A DNA stretch of 21,508 nucleotides from Intrasporangiaceae bacterium (GCA_012518475.1 JAAYSB010000071.1:1-21508), one strand, 5' to 3'. Numbered from the stretch's first letter, positions 1-7,822 are shown. The notes: generated by a model from the sequence alone, not told the origin. Made by a program: numbers and translations.

Positions 1-1153
1 CCTCCAGCTCGAAGGAGTCGGTCAGCGTGTAGAGGTCGGACTGGAGGAGCAGGAGCTCGTTGGTCGTCTTGACCGGCCGGAAGCGGCGCCGTGGCGTCAT
101 GATGGCGCGGGCCCCCTCGAACACCTCGATCGCCGAGCCCATGGCCGACTCGATCTGGACGACCGGGGTCGAGGTCTTGTCCGTCGGGTCGACGGTCTTG
201 TGGTTGGCGATCATCGGCAGACCGAGCACTCCACCGGTCGCCGTGAGCCGGTCGTGCAGCCGCTCGATGCTCACCCACAGGTTGTTCGTGTGGAACGTCG
301 AGTGCAGCTCGGTGTCCTGGAAGAAGTCCATCTCACCCGGAGCGACGGCACCGTTGTCGCGCAGCACGATCCGGCCGTCACTCTTGCGCACCGCGAGGTG
401 ACCACCCTTGCGGTCGTTGTGGGTCCGTTCGCAGACCTCCGCCGTGTACGGCACCTGCTCGGCGCGCAGCCAGGCGGCGATGTCCGGGTCGACGACTGCG
501 CCGAGGTTGTCGATGTTCGAGAGGAAGAGGTACTCGAAGCCCCGCTCCCGGAGCTGGTCGAGCACCCCGGACTCGAAGAGCGAGACATACACGTCGCCAT
601 GTCCCGGCGGGCACCACTCGAGGTCCGGGTCGGCCGGCCAGCTGACCGGTGCGAGCTCGTCGACGGTGAGCTTCGGCTCCTTGTTCTGGACGATGTCGAG
701 CGGCAGGTCCCCGACAACAAGGTCCGGATAGCGCTCGAGCGCTGCGAGAGTCGCGTCCTGGGTCGCGAACGAGTTCATGAGGAGCAGCGGCAGGTCGACA
801 TCGAACTGCTTGCGGACAGACCGCAGCTGGCCGACGACGATGTCGAGAAACGTCAGCCCCGCGCGCACAGGCACGAGTGACTTCGGCCCGTTCATCCCCA
901 TCGACGTCCCGAGTCCCCCGTTGAGCTTGAGAACGACCGTCCGCGCGAGCGCCTCGCGCCGTTCCTCCGTCGTGGACTCGACGGCGTCGAGGGCCGGGAT
1001 GCCGCTGAGCGGCTCGATGCTGTCCTCGGGGATTGAGCCGGTGTGCCCGGTCTGCAGCTGCGCGTGATAGTTCGCGAACACCGCCATGGCCGGCTCACCC
1101 ACCCCCGCCGACCGCATCGCGTCGAGGGCTTCCTGGAGTCCGGGATGGCTCAT
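1..1153 (-). CDS. UTP-glucose-1-phosphate uridylyltransferase (UDPGP family), 3' end cut by window edge
   Basis: Makes UDP-glucose from UTP and glucose-1-phosphate in the cytoplasm, feeding glycan, trehalose and cell-envelope synthesis. Translating the minus strand from the ATG at 1153-1151 gives an open frame of 384 codons that runs off the left edge without a stop. Residues 77-92 contain the nucleotide-binding signature LNGGLGTSMGMNGPKS, and further on the frame carries LSNIDNLGAVVDPD and a segment with FHTNNLWV, all typical of the eukaryotic-type UDPGP family rather than bacterial GalU. Full-length members have about 450-470 residues, so some 70-80 are missing. The start fits a TAGGCT -10 box 8 nt upstream, so the mRNA is probably leaderless. 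It is divergent from the cyclo-ligase gene with 43 bp between starts. The family call is firm. A related UDP-sugar pyrophosphorylase (e.g. UDP-N-acetylhexosamine) is less likely because of the motif form. Confidence 0.93.
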   Translation of the reverse strand, partial: MSHPGLQEALDAMRSAGVGEPAMAVFANYHAQLQTGHTGSIPEDSIEPLSGIPALDAVESTTEERREALARTVVLKLNGGLGTSMGMNGPKSLVPVRAGLTFLDIVVGQLRSVRKQFDVDLPLLLMNSFATQDATLAALERYPDLVVGDLPLDIVQNKEPKLTVDELAPVSWPADPDLEWCPPGHGDVYVSLFESGVLDQLRERGFEYLFLSNIDNLGAVVDPDIAAWLRAEQVPYTAEVCERTHNDRKGGHLAVRKSDGRIVLRDNGAVAPGEMDFFQDTELHSTFHTNNLWVSIERLHDRLTATGGVLGLPMIANHKTVDPTDKTSTPVVQIESAMGSAIEVFEGARAIMTPRRRFRPVKTTNELLLLQSDLYTLTDSFELE

Positions 1154-1161
1154 GACAGGCA

Positions 1162-1167
1162 AGCCTA
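1162..1167 (-). promoter_or_regulatory. -10 box of leaderless uridylyltransferase gene
   Basis: TAGGCT on the minus strand, with 8 nt to the ATG at 1153. It fits the actinobacterial TANNNT -10 consensus, and transcription would start at or within a base or two of the start codon. No Shine-Dalgarno sequence is visible. No convincing -35 is seen. Confidence 0.55.
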
Positions 1168-1183
1168 GCCGCGCCGCCATCCC

Positions 1184-1189
1184 TACAAT
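1184..1189 (+). promoter_or_regulatory. -10 box of leaderless cyclo-ligase gene
   Basis: TACAAT lies 7 nt before the GTG at 1197 (another in-frame GTG is at 1191, 1 nt away). The distance fits initiation of transcription at the second GTG, and there is no ribosome-binding site upstream. It decides the start of the cyclo-ligase. Confidence 0.6.
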
Positions 1190-1196
1190 CGTGACC

Positions 1197-1784
1197 GTGC
1201 CGACCAAGCAGGACCGCCGTCGCGAGCTGCGCGCCCGCCGCCGCACCATCGCAGCCTCGCGGGACCTGCCCGCCGACGGCCGGCGCATCGCCGACCACGC
1301 CCTCGCCCTGATCCGCTCGGTCACTCCGGGCGAGGCGGACGAGCCGATGGGGTATGCGTCGCGCACCTCTCCCCCCACCATCACCCTCTATGAGCCGCTC
1401 CCGGTGGAGCCGGATGTCTCCGCTCTGCTGCACGAGGCATACGCCCTCGGCATCCGCGTGATCGTGCCGATCACGCTCCCTGACCTCGACCTGGACTGGG
1501 CGCAGTGGTCACCGGACGGCCTGGGTGAGCCGCTCGGCAAGGACGCCGTCGCAGATGTCACGGTCGCCTTCATTCCGGGCCTCTCCGTCGACGACTCCGG
1601 GACTCGCATGGGACAGGGCGGAGGCTGCTACGACCGGACGCTCCCCCGGATCGGCTCGGGGGCGCCGGTGGTGTGCGTGCTGCACCCGGGCGAGGACCAC
1701 ACCGTTCCCGCGCTGCCGCGCGAGGCCCACGACGTCCCCGTCGACGGCGTGCTCACCGCCGACGGTCTCCGCTGGGTCGACTGA
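1197..1784 (+). CDS. 5-formyltetrahydrofolate cyclo-ligase
   Basis: ATP-dependent conversion of 5-formyl-THF (folinate) to 5,10-methenyl-THF in the cytoplasm, which recycles the stored folate form into one-carbon metabolism. The 195-residue product has the usual family length (about 180-200). It begins with the basic stretch KQDRRRELRARRR and carries the signature GTRMGQGGGCYDR at residues 135-147, corresponding to the family's G-x-R-hydrophobic-G-x-GGG-x-YDR substrate/ATP loop. It ends with the typical V-P-V-D-G-V-L-T segment. The frame is open further upstream to 1086, but that stretch lies inside the divergent uridylyltransferase gene. GTG 1197 is preferred because TACAAT sits 7 nt before it; GTG 1191 would add two residues. 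The gene is followed by the palindrome at 1810-1849 and converges on the acylase gene. Confidence 0.93.
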   Translation: MPTKQDRRRELRARRRTIAASRDLPADGRRIADHALALIRSVTPGEADEPMGYASRTSPPTITLYEPLPVEPDVSALLHEAYALGIRVIVPITLPDLDLDWAQWSPDGLGEPLGKDAVADVTVAFIPGLSVDDSGTRMGQGGGCYDRTLPRIGSGAPVVCVLHPGEDHTVPALPREAHDVPVDGVLTADGLRWVD

Positions 1785-1809
1785 CTTCCCTGCTGGATTC
1801 CCCACCCTC

Positions 1810-1849
1810 CCCCCTCCGGAATCTCGCAATTGCGAGATTCCGGAGGGGG
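1810..1849. terminator. 40-bp perfect palindrome between converging genes (likely bidirectional terminator)
   Basis: Two 20-base arms match without a mismatch; the centre is AATT (1828-1831). In RNA this folds as an 18-bp stem with a tetraloop. It begins 26 bp after the cyclo-ligase stop and ends 23 bp after the acylase stop, so it sits where both transcripts should end. There is no T-run on either side, which is common for actinobacterial hairpin terminators. The extreme perfection is discussed as a finding. Confidence 0.75.
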
Positions 1850-1871
1850 AAACGCTTGCTGGAGCAAGCAC

Positions 1872-4445
1872 TCAGTCGCCGGGGACGAGGGTGAGCGTGT
1901 CGCTGGTGTTCGCGCGGACCGCCTCCGGCGAGTGCAGCCAGGGGTACTGCTCGTTGGCCATCCACGCCTCGACCTGGTCGCCGTAGTGGTCGTGATAGGC
2001 GTGACCGCTCTGGCCGGTCTGATTGACCCACGTCGAGCTGTCCAGGTCGGCGAGGTCGACCACCATCCGCATCGCCGGGGCCCAGTCGACGCCATAGCCC
2101 TCGTTGGCGCTCCACCCGTTGGCATTGACGATCGAGGAGCCGCCCGGCAGCCCGTAGGGACCACGGTTGACGAGCCAGCGGATCGGCGCGGGGATCCCCT
2201 CCCCGCCGAGCACGCTGTGCTCGAAGTTGAGCGCGTGCAGCTTGCCCCAGTCCCAGCCCGCGGGATCCTTGCCGAGCTGGCGGGTGAGCTCGAGCCGGGC
2301 CTCCTGAAGGGCCTGGCGCAGGATCTCGTCCCGCTCCTCGGTGATCCCAGGGGTCTGCTTGTTGTCCCACCACAGGCTGGTCGGCCGGCGCAGGAGCTCG
2401 GCAACGGCCGTGCGGTGCTGGGCGCCGCCGTCGACCCACAGGTCGCGGGGCAGCTCGTCGTTGAAGAGCAGAGCGAGCAGGTTGCGCCAGACGGCGTTGT
2501 AGTAGGCCGCGGCCGCACCGGCCGGTGACGAGTCCGCCGGCGTGGTGAAGTCCCAGTCGACGAGGAGCTCCTGGGCCTGCGCCGTGAACGGGTCGTCACT
2601 CGTGTCGATCTGGAGCAGGGCGTGCACGAGCGTCGGTGCGAAGGTGTTCTCCGAGTCGAGCTGGATCTCGCGCATGTCCTCGGGTGAGAGCGCGTCGGCG
2701 GCCATGATGAGGTCGCGGACCCGCGTCGATCGGTAGCCGTGGTCGTACTCGGCCGCGATGAACGGCTGCTCGCTCTCCGTCACCGGCTGGTTGGCCGCGA
2801 CGATGAACTCCGACTCGGGGTTGTAGGTCCACGGCAGGTCCCGGAACGGGACGAAGCCGGTCCAGTCATAGGTCGAGTCCCAGCCCGGGGCAGGCCAGAA
2901 CCCAGGCGGGGCGCCCTCCCTCGCCGACTCACGGATCGGGAACAGTCCAGGTGCCTGATAGCCGATGTTGCCCTCGGTGTCGGCATAGAGAAGGTTCTGG
3001 GCCGGAACGGCGAACTTCTCAGCGGCAGCGCGGAACTCCGTGAAGTTCGAGGCGGTGTTCATCCCGAGGATCGCGTCGGCGGTCGCGGAGGGGGTCAGGC
3101 CGGTCCAGGCCAGGGCCACCGCATAGGTCTCGCGGACCTCGCGACCCTCGACTCGGGCGTTGGCACCGCCCTCGGCGACGGGGGGGCTGACGTCGGAGAG
3201 GAGAGGTCCGTGCACGGTCTCGCGAACCGTGAGCGTCTGGTCGTCACCGCCCGCCACGCGGAGGGTCTCCGTGCGGATCTCGAGGGGGACCCGCGCCCCG
3301 TCGCGCAGATAGGTCTCGTCCTCGAGGCGGTGCAGATAGAAGTCGGTGACATCGCCGCCGAGGTTGGTGAAGGCCCACGAGATGTCGTCGTTGTGGCCGA
3401 TGATGACGCCGGGGAGGCCGGCGAACGAGAAGCCGGAGACATCGAGCGGACAGTCCGGGGTCTCGGTCCGGCAGTGCAGTCCGACCTGATAGAAGATCGA
3501 CGGGATGCCGACACCGAGGTGCGGGTCGTTGGCCATGAGTGGCATGCCGGTCGAGGACTTCGCGCCGGTGACGACCCAGGAGTTCGAGCCGATGCCCTCG
3601 CCACGGCCGATGAGGTCGGGGATCGTGTCCAGCGCCCCCTGCGCCTCGGCGAAGGCTGCCTCGACCCGCTTGACGTCCCCGAGCTCAGGATCGGTGGCGA
3701 CGGGTGAGCCGCCGGCCCGTCCGGGCGCGGGGGCCCACTCCTCGGCGCTGAGGATCGGCGGACGCGCGTCGAAGCTGTGGTCGGGGAAGAGCTCCATGAT
3801 CTGCGAGCTCGTCATCCTCCCGTCGAGGCGGGCACGGAGCAGCTCGTTGTCGTAGTTCCCCTTGAGGTCCCAGGCCATCGCCTTGAGCCAGGCGAGGGAG
3901 TCGACCGGGGTCCACTCGTCCACGCGGTAGCCGCCGAACTGCTGGCCGAGAACGACATACTCGAAGGCCATCGAGCTCGGGCTCGCGTGCCGGTCGATGT
4001 AGGCGTTGACCCCGTCGGCGTAGGACTGGAGCAGTCGGCGGGTCTGCGGCTCGAGCAGCGGCAGCTCGGCCTCGGCGACGCGGCGCCAGCCCAGCGTGCG
4101 GGTGACCCGGTCCGCCTCGAGACCGGCCTCACCGACCAGCTCCGACAGCCGGCCCGCGGTGATGTGACGCCGCATATCCATCTCGAAGAACCGGTCCTGG
4201 GCGTGCACGAACCCCTGAGCCATCGCGAGGTCATCGGCCGTGTCGGCATAGATGTGCGGCACGCCCTGCTCGTCCCGGAGAACCTCCACCGGACCGGACA
4301 GGCCGGGGATGGAGATCTCGCCACTTGTCGTCGGGAACGGCCTGCGCACCCAGGACGTCGCGAGCACCACAGCGGCGACGAGGGTGACGACGAGAGCGAG
4401 AGCGACCACGATCCCGGCAACGCGAATCTTCTGACGGCGGCTCAC
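1872..4445 (-). CDS. Penicillin acylase family protein (Ntn amidohydrolase), membrane-anchored or secreted
   Basis: Family members hydrolyse amide bonds of acylated compounds (beta-lactam side chains, acyl-homoserine lactones, N-acyl amino acids); the substrate here cannot be told. 857 residues. One hydrophobic segment at about residues 9-30 acts as signal anchor or signal peptide. The alpha domain has VEVLRDEQGVPHIYA (residues 53-67) and AQGFVHAQDRFFEMDMRR. The spacer ends in GIG before Ser287-Asn288-Ser289-Trp290, so autocleavage between Gly286 and Ser287 would expose the nucleophile Ser287. This is followed by MANDPHLG (304-311) and GLPGVIIGHN, classic beta-chain motifs. Length agrees with the family (750-900). 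The start is GTG at 4445, 7 nt after TAGTCT on the minus strand (leaderless). It is single, divergent from the antiporter. All recognisable catalytic features are present, so it should be active. Confidence 0.92.
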   Translation of the reverse strand: MSRRQKIRVAGIVVALALVVTLVAAVVLATSWVRRPFPTTSGEISIPGLSGPVEVLRDEQGVPHIYADTADDLAMAQGFVHAQDRFFEMDMRRHITAGRLSELVGEAGLEADRVTRTLGWRRVAEAELPLLEPQTRRLLQSYADGVNAYIDRHASPSSMAFEYVVLGQQFGGYRVDEWTPVDSLAWLKAMAWDLKGNYDNELLRARLDGRMTSSQIMELFPDHSFDARPPILSAEEWAPAPGRAGGSPVATDPELGDVKRVEAAFAEAQGALDTIPDLIGRGEGIGSNSWVVTGAKSSTGMPLMANDPHLGVGIPSIFYQVGLHCRTETPDCPLDVSGFSFAGLPGVIIGHNDDISWAFTNLGGDVTDFYLHRLEDETYLRDGARVPLEIRTETLRVAGGDDQTLTVRETVHGPLLSDVSPPVAEGGANARVEGREVRETYAVALAWTGLTPSATADAILGMNTASNFTEFRAAAEKFAVPAQNLLYADTEGNIGYQAPGLFPIRESAREGAPPGFWPAPGWDSTYDWTGFVPFRDLPWTYNPESEFIVAANQPVTESEQPFIAAEYDHGYRSTRVRDLIMAADALSPEDMREIQLDSENTFAPTLVHALLQIDTSDDPFTAQAQELLVDWDFTTPADSSPAGAAAAYYNAVWRNLLALLFNDELPRDLWVDGGAQHRTAVAELLRRPTSLWWDNKQTPGITEERDEILRQALQEARLELTRQLGKDPAGWDWGKLHALNFEHSVLGGEGIPAPIRWLVNRGPYGLPGGSSIVNANGWSANEGYGVDWAPAMRMVVDLADLDSSTWVNQTGQSGHAYHDHYGDQVEAWMANEQYPWLHSPEAVRANTSDTLTLVPGD

Positions 4446-4452
4446 CTAAGCG

Positions 4453-4458
4453 AGACTA
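4453..4458 (-). promoter_or_regulatory. -10 box of leaderless acylase gene
   Basis: TAGTCT on the minus strand, followed by 7 nt and the GTG start at 4445. There is no Shine-Dalgarno sequence. The same hexamer at the same spacing precedes the MFS gene at 14287-14292. Confidence 0.6.
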
Positions 4459-4493
4459 GGACACGCGACTGGTGAAACGGAGACGACAGGGCC

Positions 4494-6092
4494 GTGGGAG
4501 AGACGATTGGTATGCGCGCCGCCGAGCTCGTGCCTGCCGTCGTCGCTGCGGACGAGGGCCTGACCGTCGACGGACTGACCCCCGCACTGCTCATCGGTGC
4601 TCTCACCCTGCTCGCCGCTGTGGCCGCCGTGCGCCTCACGAGCCGGACCGGCCTGCCGTCCCTCGTGCTCTACCTCGGCATCGGGATGCTCCTCAGCGCC
4701 GCCGGGGTCGGGATCCTCCTCGACGACGTCCGCACCGTCGAGGCGCTCGCCTCCACGGCGCTGGCGTTCATCCTCATCGAGGGTGGCCTGACGACGCGCT
4801 GGGAGAACATCCGCCAGGTCGTCGCCCCGGCCGTCGCGCTGGCAACGGTCGGAGTCGTCATCTCCACGCTCGTCCTCGCCTTCTGCGCCCACCACCTGCT
4901 CGGGATGGAGTGGCCGATCGCCCTCGTCATCGGGGCGGTGCTCGCCTCGACCGATGCGGGTGCCGTGTTCTCAGTGCTCCGGGGTGTCCCCCTGCCGAAG
5001 CGACTGAGCGGGCTCATCGAGGCCGAGTCCGGCTTCAACGACCCGCCGGCGATCATCCTCGTCATCGCGCTCGCTGGTGCCGCCGTCGACCCCTCGGAGT
5101 CCACGCTGTCCGTCGGACTGGTCCTCAGTGCCGGCTGGCAGCTCGTCGGCGGCATCGCCGGAGGCCTCCTCGTGGGCTGGGCGGGAGTTCGCGTCCTACG
5201 GCTGGCGGCGTCGACGTCCTCGGGTCTGTTCGCCATCGCCGTGTTCGCCGTCGCGACGATCGCCTATGCGGGGGCAGCCACGGCGGGGGTGTCGGGCTTC
5301 ATCGCCTGCTACGTCGCCGCGTTCGTCATGGGCAACTCCAACCTGCCGCACCAACAGGCCGTCAACGGCTTCGGCACCGCCCTGGGCTGGCTGGCCCAGA
5401 TCGGCCTGTTCGTCATGCTCGGGATGCTCGCGACCCCGACGCACCTCATCGACCAGGTCGTCCCTGCCCTCATCGTCGGAGCCGCGCTGCTCCTCGTCGC
5501 ACGGCCGCTCTCGGTCGGCCTGACACTGCTGCCCTTCCGGCTGCCGTGGCGTGAGCAGGTGTTCATCTCGTGGGCCGGGCTGCGCGGTGCTGTGCCAGTC
5601 GTGCTCGCCACGGTGCCGATGGCCATGGGGCTCGATGCCGAGTGGATCTTCGATCTCGTGTTCGTCCTCGTCGCCATCTTCGTCCTCCTCCAGGCACCTC
5701 TCATGCTGCCGGTAGCCAAGGCGCTCAACGTCACCGCCGCATACCAGTCGACGTCGTTGGCCGTCGAGCTCGTGCCGCTCGAGGAGCTCGATGCGGCTGT
5801 GCTGCTCGTCTCAGTGGGGAAAGGTTCGCGGCTGGCCGGTGTCGAGACGGCCGAGCTGCGGCTGCCCCGGGGCGCCAACGTCACCCTGATCGTGCGGGAG
5901 GGCGAGGGTTTCGTCCCCAAGCCCTCGACGGCGATCCGCGTCGGTGACGAGCTGCTCGTCGTGTCCACGGCCCGGGCCGGGGCGGCCGCCGAGCGCCGGA
6001 TCCAGGCAGTGAGCGAGCAGGGGCGCCTCGCCGGGTGGATGGGCGGGCAGCGACGGCCCGGTCCGCCTCCGCGACCACAGGGGAGCCGCTGA
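4494..6092 (+). CDS. CPA1-family cation (Na+ or K+)/proton antiporter with RCK_C domain
   Basis: Integral membrane exchanger swapping H+ for K+ or Na+, for pH and cation homeostasis. 532 residues from GTG 4494. About 12 hydrophobic helices fill residues 25-410. ASTDAGAV (151-158) and ESGFNDP (178-184) match the CPA1 ion-binding motifs (T-D-x-x-A-V and E-S-x-F-N-D), and SWAGLRGAVPVVLA lies further on. Residues about 415-510 form a soluble TrkA-C/RCK_C-like regulatory domain (VGKGSRLAGV...LPRGANVTLIVREG...VGDELLVV), as in NhaP2/CvrA-type K+/H+ antiporters. ATG 4512 would be an equally good start (GGGAG at 4496-4500 is 11 nt away; GGAG at 4479-4482 is 11 nt before GTG 4494). The ATG is part of a GGTATGC copy. 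It is divergent from the acylase. Ion choice cannot be read from sequence. Confidence 0.9.
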   Translation: MGETIGMRAAELVPAVVAADEGLTVDGLTPALLIGALTLLAAVAAVRLTSRTGLPSLVLYLGIGMLLSAAGVGILLDDVRTVEALASTALAFILIEGGLTTRWENIRQVVAPAVALATVGVVISTLVLAFCAHHLLGMEWPIALVIGAVLASTDAGAVFSVLRGVPLPKRLSGLIEAESGFNDPPAIILVIALAGAAVDPSESTLSVGLVLSAGWQLVGGIAGGLLVGWAGVRVLRLAASTSSGLFAIAVFAVATIAYAGAATAGVSGFIACYVAAFVMGNSNLPHQQAVNGFGTALGWLAQIGLFVMLGMLATPTHLIDQVVPALIVGAALLLVARPLSVGLTLLPFRLPWREQVFISWAGLRGAVPVVLATVPMAMGLDAEWIFDLVFVLVAIFVLLQAPLMLPVAKALNVTAAYQSTSLAVELVPLEELDAAVLLVSVGKGSRLAGVETAELRLPRGANVTLIVREGEGFVPKPSTAIRVGDELLVVSTARAGAAAERRIQAVSEQGRLAGWMGGQRRPGPPPRPQGSR

Positions 6093-6137
6093 TCCCGCCT
6101 GGGTCTCGAGGATGACCGTGCGGGCGCGCCCGGCAGG

Positions 6138-6143
6138 TACCAT
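6138..6143 (+). promoter_or_regulatory. Candidate -10 box for the FmdB-like gene
   Basis: TACCAT, with a weak TGACCG -35 candidate at 6113-6118 (19-bp spacer). Transcription would start near 6150, giving a leader of about 65 nt before the GTG at 6215, which has its own ribosome-binding site GAGG 8 nt upstream. Confidence 0.35.
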
Positions 6144-6214
6144 CGATGACGATCCGCATCCTTCGCGCGCTGTGGCCTCGACGTCGCACCGCGCCATCGA
6201 ACGAGGTATGTCCC

Positions 6215-6550
6215 GTGCCCACCTATGCCTATGCCTGCACCGAGTGCGAGCACCGCTTCGACATCGTGCAGTCGTTCAGTGACGACTCCCTGACCGAGTG
6301 CCCCGAGTGCGGTGGCCGACTGCGCAAGCTGTTCAACGCGGTCGGTGTCGTCTTCAAGGGCGGCGGCTTCTACCGCACCGACTCCCGGTCCGCCTCGAGC
6401 TCCTCGACGCCCGGCTCGTCGAGCACCTCCGGCTCGAGCAGCTCCACGGACTCCTCGAGCGGATCCTCGGACTCGAGTAGCAGCTCATCGGCATCGAGCA
6501 GCTCATCCACATCCGCGTCATCGTCGGGCGCGTCGTCCACGAGCAGCTGA
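6215..6550 (+). CDS. FmdB-family zinc ribbon protein with serine-rich tail
   Basis: Small cytoplasmic protein of the FmdB/CxxC_CxxC_SSSS family, a putative regulatory family whose biochemical role is unproven. 111 residues. The N-terminus PTYAYACTECEHRFDIVQSF is diagnostic. Zinc ligands are Cys8, Cys11, Cys29 and Cys32, followed by GGRLRKLFNAVGVVFKGGGF, the usual conserved segment. From about residue 58 to the end the protein is almost only Ser with some Thr, Ala, Gly and Asp, a disordered tail common in actinobacterial members. The start is GTG 6215, with GAGG 8 nt upstream. A frame-open ATG at 6146 is rejected because family members begin with M-P-T-Y. It lies between the antiporter and the MTA phosphorylase gene, the latter with its own promoter. 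Confidence 0.9.
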   Translation: MPTYAYACTECEHRFDIVQSFSDDSLTECPECGGRLRKLFNAVGVVFKGGGFYRTDSRSASSSSTPGSSSTSGSSSSTDSSSGSSDSSSSSSASSSSSTSASSSGASSTSS

Positions 6551-6580
6551 CCGCAGCCGTCACGCGCCACGGCCGACGGA

Positions 6581-6586
6581 TAGCCT
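6581..6586 (+). promoter_or_regulatory. -10 box of leaderless MTA phosphorylase gene
   Basis: TAGCCT, then 6 nt, then GTG 6593. No ribosome-binding site. The exact 6-nt spacing puts the transcription start on the start codon. Confidence 0.62.
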
Positions 6587-6592
6587 CGATGC

Positions 6593-7474
6593 GTGAGCAC
6601 CTCTGAGTCGACTGCAGCACCGCGCATCGCCACTGCCACGTCCGACCTCACCGCCGAGATCGGCGTGATCGGCGGGTCGGGCTTCTACGAGTTCTTCGAG
6701 GACGCTGAGCGCGTCCGGGTGAGCACTCCCTATGGCGACCCGAGCGACGACCTCGTCATCGGTGCCGTCGGCGACCGGCAGGTCGCCTTCCTGGCGCGAC
6801 ACGGTCAGGGTCACCGGTTCCCGCCGCACCGGGTCAACTACCGGGCCAACCTCTGGGCGCTGCGCAGCGTCGGCGTCCGACAGGTCATCGCGCCGTGCGC
6901 GGTCGGCTCGCTGCGTCCGGAGCTCGGACCGGGCGCCATCCTCGTCCCGGATCAGGTGGTGGACCGGACGTGGGGACGCGAGCATACGTTCTATGACGTC
7001 GTCGGACCGGTCGTCCATGTCGAGTTCGCCGACCCCTACTGCCCGGTGGGTCGGGCGGCTGCGGTCGCAGCGGCCCAGGACGCCGGGATCGAGGTCGAGG
7101 ACGGTGGGACGCTCGTCGTCATCAACGGACCACGGTTCTCGACGCGGGCCGAGTCGCTCATGCATCAGCAGGCCGGATGGTCGATCGTCGGCATGACCGC
7201 GATGCCGGAGGCGGGGCTCGCCCGCGAACTGGCGATGTGCTTCACGACGGTGGCCCTCGTCACGGACCACGACGCGGGAGTCGACGGTGGCGCGGCGGTC
7301 ACCCACGAGGCGGTCCTCGCGGCATTCGCCGGGAATGTCGACCGTCTTAAGGGAGTCGTCGCCGAGGTCGTGCGGGCCCTGCCGCGGCCCGGCGACGACC
7401 AGAGCCGTCCGGAGCAGGTCTGCCGCTGCCAGCAGGCTCTTGACGGACTGCGTCTGCCGATCGAGCTTCCATGA
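6593..7474 (+). CDS. S-methyl-5'-thioadenosine phosphorylase-family enzyme (PNP/MTAP family 2)
   Basis: Phosphorolysis of methylthioadenosine, or of a related purine nucleoside, to free base and (methylthio)ribose-1-phosphate; cytoplasmic purine and methionine salvage. 293 residues, normal for the family. Phosphate/nucleoside motifs are GVIGGSGFYEF (residues 24-34), RHGQGHRFPPHRVNYRANLWAL (in 69-90, family hallmark), NGPRFSTRAES (178-188), MTAMPEA (201-207) and TDHDAGV (224-230). The Asp of TDHD suggests a 6-aminopurine (MTA/adenosine) preference rather than a 6-oxopurine one, though bacterial members named MTAP are often promiscuous. The first 20 residues are a non-conserved extension. The start is GTG 6593, leaderless (TAGCCT 6 nt upstream). 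Its stop overlaps the next ORF as ATGA (7471-7474), so the two are translationally coupled. The C-terminus contains C-R-C. Confidence 0.88.
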   Translation: MSTSESTAAPRIATATSDLTAEIGVIGGSGFYEFFEDAERVRVSTPYGDPSDDLVIGAVGDRQVAFLARHGQGHRFPPHRVNYRANLWALRSVGVRQVIAPCAVGSLRPELGPGAILVPDQVVDRTWGREHTFYDVVGPVVHVEFADPYCPVGRAAAVAAAQDAGIEVEDGGTLVVINGPRFSTRAESLMHQQAGWSIVGMTAMPEAGLARELAMCFTTVALVTDHDAGVDGGAAVTHEAVLAAFAGNVDRLKGVVAEVVRALPRPGDDQSRPEQVCRCQQALDGLRLPIELP

Positions 7475-7758
7475 GGGCCCGGGCGGGCGGGCGCCACCGG
7501 CACCGCGGTACGCCCGCGTCCCGGCCTCGATCCGGCAGCGGATCGAGGAGCGTCCGGACCACTCGTGCGCCCTCGCCGACGGGCAGAGCGGATCTACGCA
7601 GCCGCCTCACTGCGTCCTTCCCGGCGCTGCTGGGCCCCGGGCGACGAGCCGCCTGGCGCCGCTACTGCCTGCGGCGGGGCATCGCGGTACTCCTCGCGCT
7701 TGCCGGCTCCGGGCTGGTCTTCCTCGCGGGCGCGACCCAGTCCTCTCTGGCCGGGTGA
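7471..7758 (+). CDS. Small basic protein with one C-terminal membrane segment; possible remnant of a SAF/CpaB-like gene
   Basis: I do not recognise a domain. 95 residues. The first 60 are rich in Arg, Ser, Gly and Thr. RRAAWRRYCLRRG at about 58-70 is followed by one hydrophobic helix (about 70-88) and a stop shortly after. The start ATG overlaps the MTA phosphorylase stop (ATGA), which supports real translation. As I recall, related actinobacteria often have a SAF-domain (RcpC/CpaB-like) membrane protein between the FmdB/MTAP and mscL genes, and such proteins start with an Arg-rich segment and one TM helix. This ORF looks like that N-terminus with the SAF domain missing; the 199 bp to mscL contain no continuation that I can see. 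It may be a decayed gene or a genuine small protein. Confidence 0.45.
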   Translation: MRARAGGRHRHRGTPASRPRSGSGSRSVRTTRAPSPTGRADLRSRLTASFPALLGPGRRAAWRRYCLRRGIAVLLALAGSGLVFLAGATQSSLAG

Positions 7759-7822
7759 GCAGCGGTTCGGCCGATCAAGTCGCCCCTCGAGTCATTCTTC
7801 GCTACTCTCTCCCTTTGGACGT

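Noticed and set aside
2739..3707. Plus-strand open frame antisense to the acylase
   Set aside because: Typical high-GC shadow (rich in Gly, Val, Arg, Glu) opposite a firmly identified gene.
6146..6214. ATG 6146 as the start of the FmdB-like protein
   Set aside because: Family members start with M-P-T-Y; GTG 6215 gives that exactly, with GAGG 8 nt upstream.
6380..6550. Serine-rich segment of the FmdB gene as a DNA tandem repeat
   Set aside because: Repetition is at the protein level; the serine codons vary (AGC, TCG, TCC, TCA, AGT) and no fixed DNA unit recurs.
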